NCBI RefSeq assembly: GCF_003725795.1
Contig: NZ_RBEE01000012.1
Location: 310,001 to 374,000, forward strand
DNA length: 64,000 nt
Direction of reading: 5' to 3'
Origin: Pedobacter jejuensis
GTDB lineage: Bacteria > Bacteroidota > Bacteroidia > Sphingobacteriales > Sphingobacteriaceae
Below the pieces are notes generated by a model that saw only the letters and a list, made by a program, of their open reading frames with translations, was not told the origin of the DNA and made no database searches. Made by a program: the position numbers and the translations under genes. Of this stretch, positions 17,163 to 24,883 are shown piece after piece (within the stretch, counting starts at the first letter, position 1; every line of letters starts with the position of its first letter).

Positions 17163-18059
17163 ATGAAAATTATTATAACAGGTTCGTTAGGACACATCAG
17201 CAAGCCACTAACCATAGCATTAGTGCAAAAAGGGCATGACATTACAGTTATCAGCAGCAAGCCTGAAAAGCAAAAAGAAATTGAATCACTTGGTGCAAAC
17301 GCAGCAATAGGTTCTCTACACGACGTTGAGTTTTTATCAAAAACTTTTAGCGGTGCAGATGCAGTATACACTATGGTACCTCCCGGCAATTATTTCGATC
17401 CAAATTTAGATTTATTAGCTTATTACAAAGATTTGGGCAAAAATTATGCTCATGCCATTAAAAACGCAGGTGTAAAGCGTGTTGTTAATTTAAGTACAAT
17501 TGGTGGAAATTTAGCTGAAGGAAACGGCATTTTAGCTGGTGCACACTATGTCGAACTGATATTAAACGAATTGCCTGCAGACGTTGCTATCACGCACATG
17601 CGCCCTAACTCATTTTATTATAATCTACTTAGTTATATAGAGATGATAAAATTTAATGATGCAATTGTTGCAAATTATGGCGGCGATGATATCATTCCAT
17701 GGGTTTCTCCAGTTGATATTGCAGCCGCCATAGCAGAAGAATTAATTACTCCATTTAGCGGTAGAAAAGCACGATCTGTAGGAAGCGAAGACTTATCAGG
17801 TAACGAAACTGCAAGAATTTTAGGTGAAGCCATTGGCAAACCAGATTTAAAATGGATACTTGTATCGGATGAAGAAACATTGAAAGGTTTAATTTCTATT
17901 GGTATGAATCCAGAAATTGCATCAGGCCTGGTAGAAATGTATGCTGCCTTACATAGCGGATTACTTGCAGAAGATTATTACAAAAATAAACCTGCTGTAA
18001 TGGGTAAAGTAAAAATGACAGATTATGCCAAAGAATTTGCCCTCGCCTTTAATCAATAA
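17163..18059 (+). CDS. NmrA-like NAD(P)-binding protein (atypical SDR)
   Basis: A 298-residue Rossmann-fold protein. The N-terminus MKIIITGSLGHISKPLTIAL has the GXXGXXX dinucleotide motif of the atypical SDR/NmrA group, and THMRPNSFYYNLL (about 140) is the typical substrate-side motif. The active-site YXXXK of classical SDRs is not evident, as expected. Such proteins act as NAD(P)H sensors or quinone/flavin reductases. The AraC regulator begins 15 bases downstream, so the pair is probably co-transcribed. Confidence 0.85.
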   Translation: MKIIITGSLGHISKPLTIALVQKGHDITVISSKPEKQKEIESLGANAAIGSLHDVEFLSKTFSGADAVYTMVPPGNYFDPNLDLLAYYKDLGKNYAHAIKNAGVKRVVNLSTIGGNLAEGNGILAGAHYVELILNELPADVAITHMRPNSFYYNLLSYIEMIKFNDAIVANYGGDDIIPWVSPVDIAAAIAEELITPFSGRKARSVGSEDLSGNETARILGEAIGKPDLKWILVSDEETLKGLISIGMNPEIASGLVEMYAALHSGLLAEDYYKNKPAVMGKVKMTDYAKEFALAFNQ

Positions 18060-18074
18060 TATTTAACTTAGACC

Positions 18075-18992
18075 ATGGCGAAACTCCAATTTCATAAATT
18101 TAAAACGATTAGTGATTTTCATAAATTTAGGGGATTACCAAAACCAGAGCATCCGCTCATTAGTGTAATAAACTTAGCTGATGTTAAAAGCATGCCTGAA
18201 GGCGAAAACAGTATTCTTTTAGATTTTTATTCCATTGCATTGAAAAGAAATTTCAATGCTAAAATAAGATACGGACAGCAAAAATATGATTTTGATGAAG
18301 GCATCATGTTTTTTATCTCGCCAGGTCAGATTTTTCGTATTGAAGTAGAAAAACATACAACTTTAAACCAATCGGGATGGATGTTACTTGTTCATCCCGA
18401 TTTTTTATGGAATACTCCTTTAGCCAAAATTATTAAGCAAAGCGAGTTTTTCGATTATTCTGTACATGAAGCGCTTTTCCTTTCGGAGAAGGAAGAAAAC
18501 ACAATTGCGGCAATCATGCAAAACATTCAACAAGAATATCACTCAAATATTGATAAATTCAGTCAGAACGTTATGCTGGCGCAACTAGAACTTTTACTTA
18601 CTTATTCAGATCGATTTTATCACCGCCAGTTTTTAACCAGAAAAATATCAAATCATACCATACTTAACCAGCTGGAAAACATTCTTACCAACCATTTCGA
18701 AAGTGATAAACTTGCAAAAAAGGGTATACCAAGTGTACAATTCATCGCGGAAACATTAAACGTTTCCCCAAATTATTTAAGCAGCTTATTAAAAGTACTA
18801 ACCGGACACAGTACGCAGCAACACATTCACAATAAATTGATGGAAAAGGCTAAAGAAAAATTATCAGCAACCGATTTATCTGTAAGTGAGATAGCTTACG
18901 AGCTTGGCTTCGAACATCCTCAATCATTTAGTAAGTTGTTCAAAACTAAAACCAATCTTTCGCCATTAAAATTCAGGGCATCTTTTAATTAA
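18075..18992 (+). CDS. AraC-family transcriptional regulator
   Basis: A 305-residue regulator. The N-terminal half (about 1-170) is a cupin-like sensing domain. The C-terminal 100 residues form two helix-turn-helix motifs: FIAETLNVSPNYLSSLLKVL (about 225-244), and VSEIAYELGFEHPQSFSKLF followed by KTNLSPLKFR. Its target is unknown. Its position between the NmrA-like gene and the tag-alkB repair pair suggests it controls one of these or itself. Confidence 0.92.
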   Translation: MAKLQFHKFKTISDFHKFRGLPKPEHPLISVINLADVKSMPEGENSILLDFYSIALKRNFNAKIRYGQQKYDFDEGIMFFISPGQIFRIEVEKHTTLNQSGWMLLVHPDFLWNTPLAKIIKQSEFFDYSVHEALFLSEKEENTIAAIMQNIQQEYHSNIDKFSQNVMLAQLELLLTYSDRFYHRQFLTRKISNHTILNQLENILTNHFESDKLAKKGIPSVQFIAETLNVSPNYLSSLLKVLTGHSTQQHIHNKLMEKAKEKLSATDLSVSEIAYELGFEHPQSFSKLFKTKTNLSPLKFRASFN

Positions 18993-19022
18993 TGATAATC
19001 AACCGTTTTATAAAAACTAAAA

Positions 19023-19577
19023 ATGTCGTATTGTACCGCTATTGAACTAATGCAACCTGAGGAAAGAAAGGCTTTGCATAAAAATTATCATGATAATCAT
19101 TACGGCTTCCCGATACATGATGACAATGAATTATTTGGCAGGCTGGTTATGGAAATTAATCAAGCCGGTTTAAGCTGGGAAACCATATTGAAAAAAGAAA
19201 AAACATTTCGTTTAGCTTACGATAATTTCAACATAAAAAAGGTTGCAGCTTACACCGATAGCGATTGGGAAAGGCTGTTGAATGATCCCGGAATTATACG
19301 AAATCGATTAAAGATAAATGCAGCAATTGAAAATGCAAAAACCATTAGCATACTGCAAAGCGAATTTGGATCGTTTGAAAAATGGCTGGAATACCATCAT
19401 CCTAAAACCAAAGAAGAGTGGATAAAGATTTTTAAAAAGACATTTAAATTTACAGGTGGAGAAATTGTGAACGAGTTTTTAATGAGTATAGGTTATTTGC
19501 CAGGTTGCCATGATGAAAATTGCCCGGTGAATAAGGAAATATTAAAACAAAAACCAATGTGGCAAATTAAAGGTTAA
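19023..19577 (+). CDS. tag: DNA-3-methyladenine glycosylase I
   Basis: Removes 3-methyladenine from alkylated DNA as the first step of base excision repair. The 184-residue length is that of the family. The zinc-binding set is present: Cys4, His23 (in NYHDNHYG), His163 and Cys167 (in LPGCHDENCPV). The base-pocket motif EINQAGLSWETILKKE (about 44-59) is also clear. It is followed five bases later by an alkB-type gene, giving a compact alkylation-repair operon 30 bases downstream of an AraC regulator. Confidence 0.95.
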   Translation: MSYCTAIELMQPEERKALHKNYHDNHYGFPIHDDNELFGRLVMEINQAGLSWETILKKEKTFRLAYDNFNIKKVAAYTDSDWERLLNDPGIIRNRLKINAAIENAKTISILQSEFGSFEKWLEYHHPKTKEEWIKIFKKTFKFTGGEIVNEFLMSIGYLPGCHDENCPVNKEILKQKPMWQIKG

Positions 19578-19582
19578 ACGAA

Positions 19583-20209
19583 ATGGATTTATTCGGCAAC
19601 ACAATAAACAGCAATACAAACCTTTTGCCTTATGGCGGTACAGTTAAATATTATGGTAAGTTATTCTCGCAAATAGAAGCAAATCAATACTTCGATGTAT
19701 TGTGGAATACTATTAATTGGAAGAATGACGAAGCCTTCATTATGGGAAAGCACCTCATAACCAAAAGGAAAGTTGCCTGGTACGGAGATCGTGAATACTC
19801 TTATACCTATTCAAAAGCATCGAAAACAGCTTTGCCATGGACGCCAGAACTTTTGGCAATTAAGAAAATAGCAGAAGAAAAAACTGGTACAACTTTTAAT
19901 TCCTGCTTGTTAAATTTATACCATAATGGTGATGAAGGTATGGCTTATCATAGCGATGATGAAAAAGCCTTGGCTAAAAATGCTACAATTGCATCAATAA
20001 GTTTTGGTGCAGAAAGGAAGTTTTTATTAAAGCATAAACAAACCAAAGAAACCATAGGCATACTTTTGGCAAATGGGAGTTTATTGGTTATGGCTGATGA
20101 AACACAAACCAATTGGTTGCACCGACTACCAACAACAAAAAAAGTTAGCCAGCCAAGAATAAACCTCACATTTAGAACAATGAATGATACTAGTTACCAA
20201 ACTCACTAA
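19583..20209 (+). CDS. alkB: AlkB-type 2-oxoglutarate/Fe(II)-dependent DNA dealkylase
   Basis: A 208-residue member of the AlkB superfamily, which oxidatively removes methyl groups from N1-methyladenine and N3-methylcytosine. The iron ligands His123 and Asp125 (AYHSDDE) and His180 (NWLHRLP) and the 2-oxoglutarate arginine(s) in SQPRINLTFRTM (192/198) are all present, with NLYHNGDEGM just before. It is closer to the ALKBH2/3-like branch than to E. coli AlkB by general layout. The last 20 bases overlap the 3' end of the converging lipoprotein gene. Five-base spacing from tag indicates co-expression. Confidence 0.93.
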   Translation: MDLFGNTINSNTNLLPYGGTVKYYGKLFSQIEANQYFDVLWNTINWKNDEAFIMGKHLITKRKVAWYGDREYSYTYSKASKTALPWTPELLAIKKIAEEKTGTTFNSCLLNLYHNGDEGMAYHSDDEKALAKNATIASISFGAERKFLLKHKQTKETIGILLANGSLLVMADETQTNWLHRLPTTKKVSQPRINLTFRTMNDTSYQTH

Positions 20210-20975
20210 TATCGATAATCCTATCGTTATCATATTTCTTTAAAAAAAGTGTTCCTTTATTATTTTTTTGCCAACTGAAATCTTGCTGAATATTTTTTAT
20301 AATCGTTTGAGGATTCAGCGTTTCTGCAGAAACAGGCAAATCAAATGTTTCTCCGGTTAAATAATTTACCTGATATAAGGATTTTTCCATCGCGAAGACC
20401 AGTGTAGATTTATCTGCAGAGTTTAGTAAAAATTTACCTTGAATTCGCTCGTTGTCATGCTCTCTTTTTACAGGATATACTCTTCCATTAATTATAGTAA
20501 CTACGAAATCATTATTAATTAAAAACGTACTCAAGCTGATTTCCTGTAGTCCAACAGTAAATTTGCTGTCGTTAGCACCATTCGATTCTTGGTCTAATTT
20601 TACAACTTCAGGTATTCCATCCTTTAATGCAACAATATAAAATGGCGATACCAATCCTGTTCCATCTGCAACCTGAACTATTGCAGCAGTTTTTTGAGTA
20701 TTTAAAAACCTAGGGGCTTTAAACTGCTTTACCAAAGGCTTAGGGTTATCTTGAATAAAAATTGATGTGTCTTTAAAAGTTATAGCATAAACATCACCAT
20801 CTTTTTTGCCTGAATCAACTTTCACTAGCTTAAGGGCATCTTCTTTTGATTTTGTTGTTTCATTAAAGCTCTCTCCATTTACTAAAGCCCTTGGGGTATA
20901 GGTTTTTTCTAACTTTTCTTGCTTACAAGAAAATAAAATTACAGATAATATAAGGGCTAAAAAGGTCGTCTTCAT
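20190..20975 (-). CDS. Hypothetical lipoprotein
   Basis: A 261-residue protein with a lipoprotein signal (lipobox LFSC, cysteine 17), so it is membrane-anchored in the envelope. The mature part is beta-strand-rich with many lysine/aspartate residues and no motif I recognise. Its 3' end overlaps the end of alkB on the other strand by 20 bases. It is transcribed alone, divergent from the PhnA-like gene at 21100. Confidence 0.75.
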   Translation of the reverse strand: MKTTFLALILSVILFSCKQEKLEKTYTPRALVNGESFNETTKSKEDALKLVKVDSGKKDGDVYAITFKDTSIFIQDNPKPLVKQFKAPRFLNTQKTAAIVQVADGTGLVSPFYIVALKDGIPEVVKLDQESNGANDSKFTVGLQEISLSTFLINNDFVVTIINGRVYPVKREHDNERIQGKFLLNSADKSTLVFAMEKSLYQVNYLTGETFDLPVSAETLNPQTIIKNIQQDFSWQKNNKGTLFLKKYDNDRIIDISEFGN

Positions 20976-21099
20976 GAGTATTAAGGTTTTTTTGTAAGTA
21001 TAGCTTTTATTTACAAAGGTTAAGAAATTTAGGTTAAAATTATGTTCTTTAATTGTTAGTTTTGATTATTAACTCTAATTTCGCATCCTAAATTAGGAT

Positions 21100-21312
21100 A
21101 TGGAAACCAAAGATAGCAACGGAAATACATTGAGCGAAGGCGATTCAGTTACTGTAATAAAAACCTTAAAAGTGAAGGGAATGGCGGCTGACATCAAGCA
21201 AGGAACAGCGGTTAAAAATATCCGCTTAACTGATGACCCTAAAGCAATTGAAGGTAAAGTGAATGGAACAATTCTGGTATTAAAAACCGAATTCTTAAAG
21301 AAAAAAAGCTAA
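21100..21312 (+). CDS. Stand-alone PhnA/YjdM C-terminal domain protein
   Basis: A 70-residue protein corresponding to the C-terminal domain of PhnA/YjdM (DSNGNTLSEGDSVTVIKTLK, then VKGMAADIKQGT and LKTEFLKKKS) without the N-terminal zinc ribbon that full-length PhnA has. The domain is an SH3-like barrel of unknown activity; the old link to phosphonate use is doubtful. The ATG at 21100 gives a clean start. It is followed by a META-domain lipoprotein gene 71 bases downstream. Confidence 0.85.
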   Translation: METKDSNGNTLSEGDSVTVIKTLKVKGMAADIKQGTAVKNIRLTDDPKAIEGKVNGTILVLKTEFLKKKS

Positions 21313-21383
21313 GTTTAGCTCAAATTTATTACGCTAAATCAATTGGTTTAGTTTATGTAGCATCTAACCAAATCAAATACATT

Positions 21384-21782
21384 ATGAGAAATTCAATCAT
21401 CCTCGGATTAATAATCTGCTGTTTAACATCCTGTTTAGAAAAAATTGACCCCGCTTCTTTAACCAATACAAAATGGGAATTATCAGAATTAACTGGTAAA
21501 AAACTTCCAGAGAGCGCTAAAGCAACTTTAAATTTTGGCGATAGCTTAAAAGTAACCGGCAAATCTTTTTGCAATAATTATGGCGGACAGGCAGAGATTG
21601 CAGATGATAAAGTAACCGTAAAAAATGTGTATGGCACAAAAATGATGTGCCAGGAAACTGATTCTGAAGAAAGAGCTTTTTTGAATGCACTGAAAGAAAC
21701 AGATCATGCAAAAATGGCCGAGGGTAAATTGCAACTACTTAAGGGTGAGCAAACCTTATTGGTTTTCACCAAAGTAAATTAA
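21384..21782 (+). CDS. META-domain (HslJ-like) lipoprotein
   Basis: A 132-residue lipoprotein (lipobox LTSC, cysteine 17) with a META/HslJ domain recognised from TNTKWELSELTGK, SFCNNYGGQAEI and MMCQETDSEERAFLNALKE. These domains occur in heat-inducible and surface proteins, and their biochemical function is not known. The two internal cysteines may form a disulfide in the periplasm. A hairpin terminator follows at 21803. Confidence 0.88.
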   Translation: MRNSIILGLIICCLTSCLEKIDPASLTNTKWELSELTGKKLPESAKATLNFGDSLKVTGKSFCNNYGGQAEIADDKVTVKNVYGTKMMCQETDSEERAFLNALKETDHAKMAEGKLQLLKGEQTLLVFTKVN

Positions 21783-21802
21783 CATTAATAACATTTATTT
21801 CT

Positions 21803-21840
21803 AAGCCCGAATAAACTATTTTTAGTATTTTCGGGCTTCT
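21803..21840 (+). terminator. Probable rho-independent terminator
   Basis: AAGCCCGAA and TTCGGGCTT form a nine-pair stem with an 18-base loop. The T-run after it is short (CTTAGTTT), so termination may be partial before the yihY-like gene that starts 18 bases on. Confidence 0.6.
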
Positions 21841-21857
21841 TAGTTTAATAAAGCCCA

Positions 21858-22802
21858 ATGCCGATATCAATTACAAACGAATTGAAGTTTTTCTTCTCAA
21901 CTTTGAGAAAGGCATTTAATATATTTCAGCAAAATGACCCTTTACGCTTAGCTGGTGCAACAGCTTTTTTTACAAATTTTGCTCTACCGCCAATACTAAT
22001 TATTTTAATTAGGCTCTTCGGAATGTTTACCGACAGAAGGTTGTTCGTAACCCATATATTTCAACGTTTAAGCAACATTCTCGACAATGAAAGTATTGAA
22101 CAAATCAGGCTTACATTAAGAAACATCCGTGGAATCGACCAAGCCTGGTACGTTACGCTAATAAGCTTTGTATTCTTCTTATTTGTTGCAACAACACTTT
22201 TTAACGTAATAAAAAATTCGTTGGAGCAGATTTGGAATATTGCCATGAAAGATAAAAAAGGCATTTTAAATACCTTAAAATCAAGAGCCATATCGGTTAC
22301 CATTATATTATTAGCAGGCATGTTGTTTTTAGTTGGTTTATTGGCCGATAGTATTCAGGCGATAATAGGCTCTTATCTTAAAACCAACTCACCATCTTTT
22401 GAATTGGTTGCCACATCGGTTATCAATCAACTTATTTTTATAATCATTGTTACGGCATGGTTTAGCGTGTTGTTTCGCTTTTTAACTAACGGACGACCAA
22501 CCTGGAGAGCCGCTTTGTCTGGTGGTTTACTTACCGGCTGTTTATTTACCTTAGGAAAATATATTTTACGCATTTTATTGCCATTAAGCAACATCAGCAA
22601 TATTTATGGTTCTGCAGGCTCTATTGTAGTAATTATGCTTTTTGTATTTTATTCTTCTTTAATATTTTATTTTGGGGCATCATTTATAAAAGCATTAAGT
22701 GTGGGCAGAGAAACACCAATTGTACCAAAAAATGGCGCTTTTGCTTATGAACTTACCGAGATTGAAAGCGAAATTACTGGAAATGAAAAAGAGGAAGTTT
22801 AA
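21858..22802 (+). CDS. YihY/BrkB-family inner-membrane protein
   Basis: A 314-residue polytopic inner-membrane protein of the YihY/virulence-factor BrkB family, with six or so hydrophobic segments. Recognisable pieces are LRLAGATAFFTNFALPP near residue 30, the VFFLFVATTLFNVIKNSLEQ segment, and GGLLTGCLFTLGKYILRILL followed by YGSAGSIVVIMLFVFYSSLI. The old name ribonuclease BN for this family is an error, and a transport role is only assumed. The acidic C-terminus is cytoplasmic. Its stop codon lies inside the terminator hairpin at 22791. Confidence 0.9.
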   Translation: MPISITNELKFFFSTLRKAFNIFQQNDPLRLAGATAFFTNFALPPILIILIRLFGMFTDRRLFVTHIFQRLSNILDNESIEQIRLTLRNIRGIDQAWYVTLISFVFFLFVATTLFNVIKNSLEQIWNIAMKDKKGILNTLKSRAISVTIILLAGMLFLVGLLADSIQAIIGSYLKTNSPSFELVATSVINQLIFIIIVTAWFSVLFRFLTNGRPTWRAALSGGLLTGCLFTLGKYILRILLPLSNISNIYGSAGSIVVIMLFVFYSSLIFYFGASFIKALSVGRETPIVPKNGAFAYELTEIESEITGNEKEEV

Positions 22803-22818
22803 TTGCTTCCTCTTTTTT
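22791..22818 (+). terminator. Rho-independent terminator overlapping the yihY-like stop codon
   Basis: GAGGAAG (22791-22797) pairs with CTTCCTC (22806-22812), followed by six Ts. The stem includes the last codons of the upstream gene. Confidence 0.8.
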
Positions 22819-22838
22819 CTATTCTAAATATTTGAATA

Positions 22839-24824
22839 CTACTTACTTTTAAATATTATAACTGCCAATGGTGGTAAAGTAACAGAAATTGAAAATTGCT
22901 GATTGTTGTAACCATCTTCAACTGGAACTATATCTCCTCGGTTATTGATTCCGCTTCCATAATAAACGATATCATCTGAATTAAATATTTCCTTCCATTT
23001 GGTTTTAAAAGGAACCCCAATTTTATAATTTTCGCGGACAACCGGAGTAAAGTTTAAAGCAATAACTAAAGTATCTTTCGCTTTTGGTCCCTTACGCATA
23101 TAAACAAATACCGATTCATCTCGATTATCAGCATCCAGCCATTCAAATCCCTCATAACTAAAATTAAAATGGTACATGGCAGGTTCTTTTTTATACAAAA
23201 AGTTTAATGCTTTAACGGTTTCCTGCATTCCTTTATGTGGTGGGTATTGTAGCAAGTGCCAATCTAAAGATTGCGTAAAGTTCCATTCGTTGGTATCGCC
23301 AAACTCATTGCCCATAAACAAAAGTTTTGCTCCTGGGTGTGTGTACATATAAGCGTAAAGTACCCGCAAATTTGCGAATTTTTGCCATTCATCTCCTGGC
23401 ATTTTATACAACATAGGCGATTTACCATGAACAACTTCATCATGAGAAAAAGGAACCATAAAATTCTCTGTAAAAGCATAAGTCATGCTAAAACTGAGTA
23501 AATTTTGATGATGCTTTCGTTCTATCGGGTCAATTTTGAAATACTTTAAGGTATCGTTCATCCATCCCATCATCCATTTCATACCAAAGCCTAAACCGCC
23601 TTCGTGTACTGGATGTGTTACGCCATGGTAAGTGCTACTTTCTTCAGCAATGGTTTGCACACCTTCAAAATTACCATAAACGGCAACATTTAAATCTTGC
23701 AGAAACTGTATTGCACCTAAATTTTCACTTCCGCCATATTCATTTGTTGCTGCATCTACATCTTCTCTGGAGAAATTAAAATACAACATGGATGCAACGG
23801 CATCTACTCTTAATCCATCGGCATGATATTTATCCAACCAAAACAAAGCATTGCTTATTAAAAATGAACGTACTTCATTCCGGTCGTAATTGAAGATGTA
23901 AGATTTCCAATCCGGATGAAAGCCCTTTCTCATATCTGCATGCTCGTACAAATGGGTTCCATCAAATTCGTATAAACCATGTCTGTCGCCTGGAAAATGC
24001 GATGGCACCCAATCTAGTATTACGGCAATATTCGCTTTATGCAGCTCTTCAATAAGGAACATTAAATCTTGCGGCGAACCGTACCTTGAACTTGCACCGA
24101 AATATCCTGTAATTTGATATCCCCAACTTGGAAAATATGGAAATTCCATTATCGGCATCAATTCTACATGCGTAAAACCCATTTCTAAAATATACGGAAC
24201 CAACGCCGCAGCAACTTCTCTACAATTTAAAACCCGGTCAGGCTCATTAGGGTCGCGTTGCCACGAACCTAAGTGCAATTCATAAACAGAAATGGGTTGA
24301 TTTAATGCATTTATTTTTGGTCTTTTTGTTAGCCAGGATTTATCTTTCCAGCTATAATCAGTATCCCATATAATGCAGGCTGTTTGAGGTGGATGTTCCC
24401 AGCGCACCGCAAAAGGATCGCCCTTTAAATGTTCAGATTCATCAAAACCTTTAACAAAATATTTATACACATTACCCTTTTGCAAATTGGGGATGAAACC
24501 TTCCCAAATACCAGATTTATCCCATCTTTTATTTAGCGTGTGCGAAGTATTGTTCCATTCATTAAAATCTCCTACCACACTAACACGGATGGCATTTGGC
24601 GCCCATACAGAAAAATACGCACCTGCCGTATTTTCAACGCTTAACAAATGCGAACCCATTTTTTCGTAAAGGCGGAAGTGCTTGCCAACTAGAAATAAAT
24701 CAACATCATAATCTGTAAATAGGCTATACGGCCAAACAGGCAAATTTTTATCAATGCTAGGTAATGTTACTTCAACTGCCTTTTTAGCTAGCGGTTTTGC
24801 AGATGCTTTTTTTGCTGCTACCAT
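22839..24824 (-). CDS. glgB: 1,4-alpha-glucan branching enzyme (GH13)
   Basis: Creates alpha-1,6 branches in glycogen. The 661-residue protein has a lysine/alanine-rich N-terminal tail (1-20), a CBM48 domain (about 60-150, AYFSVWAPNAIRVSVVGDFN), the GH13 barrel, and a C-terminal beta domain. The catalytic residues are visible: nucleophile Asp341 in GLRVDAVAS, acid/base Glu394 in TIAEESS, and the transition-state Asp in FSHDEVVHGK (about 460). DWVPSHFP is conserved region I. It lies downstream of the GH31 gene in the same direction, separated by a terminator, so the two may be only partly co-expressed. Confidence 0.95.
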   Translation of the reverse strand: MVAAKKASAKPLAKKAVEVTLPSIDKNLPVWPYSLFTDYDVDLFLVGKHFRLYEKMGSHLLSVENTAGAYFSVWAPNAIRVSVVGDFNEWNNTSHTLNKRWDKSGIWEGFIPNLQKGNVYKYFVKGFDESEHLKGDPFAVRWEHPPQTACIIWDTDYSWKDKSWLTKRPKINALNQPISVYELHLGSWQRDPNEPDRVLNCREVAAALVPYILEMGFTHVELMPIMEFPYFPSWGYQITGYFGASSRYGSPQDLMFLIEELHKANIAVILDWVPSHFPGDRHGLYEFDGTHLYEHADMRKGFHPDWKSYIFNYDRNEVRSFLISNALFWLDKYHADGLRVDAVASMLYFNFSREDVDAATNEYGGSENLGAIQFLQDLNVAVYGNFEGVQTIAEESSTYHGVTHPVHEGGLGFGMKWMMGWMNDTLKYFKIDPIERKHHQNLLSFSMTYAFTENFMVPFSHDEVVHGKSPMLYKMPGDEWQKFANLRVLYAYMYTHPGAKLLFMGNEFGDTNEWNFTQSLDWHLLQYPPHKGMQETVKALNFLYKKEPAMYHFNFSYEGFEWLDADNRDESVFVYMRKGPKAKDTLVIALNFTPVVRENYKIGVPFKTKWKEIFNSDDIVYYGSGINNRGDIVPVEDGYNNQQFSISVTLPPLAVIIFKSK

Positions 24825-24843
24825 AAATTTCGGTTAGATTTTA

Positions 24844-24879
24844 ATAACCCCGAAAGCCTTTTAATGTTTTCGGGGTTAT
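24844..24879 (-). terminator. Terminator between the GH31 gene and glgB
   Basis: ATAACCCCGAAA and TTTCGGGGTTAT form a strong stem. On the minus strand it lies just after the GH31 stop and 20 bases before the glgB start, with a weak AT-rich tail, so it may act as an attenuator. Confidence 0.7.
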
Positions 24880-24883
24880 GATT

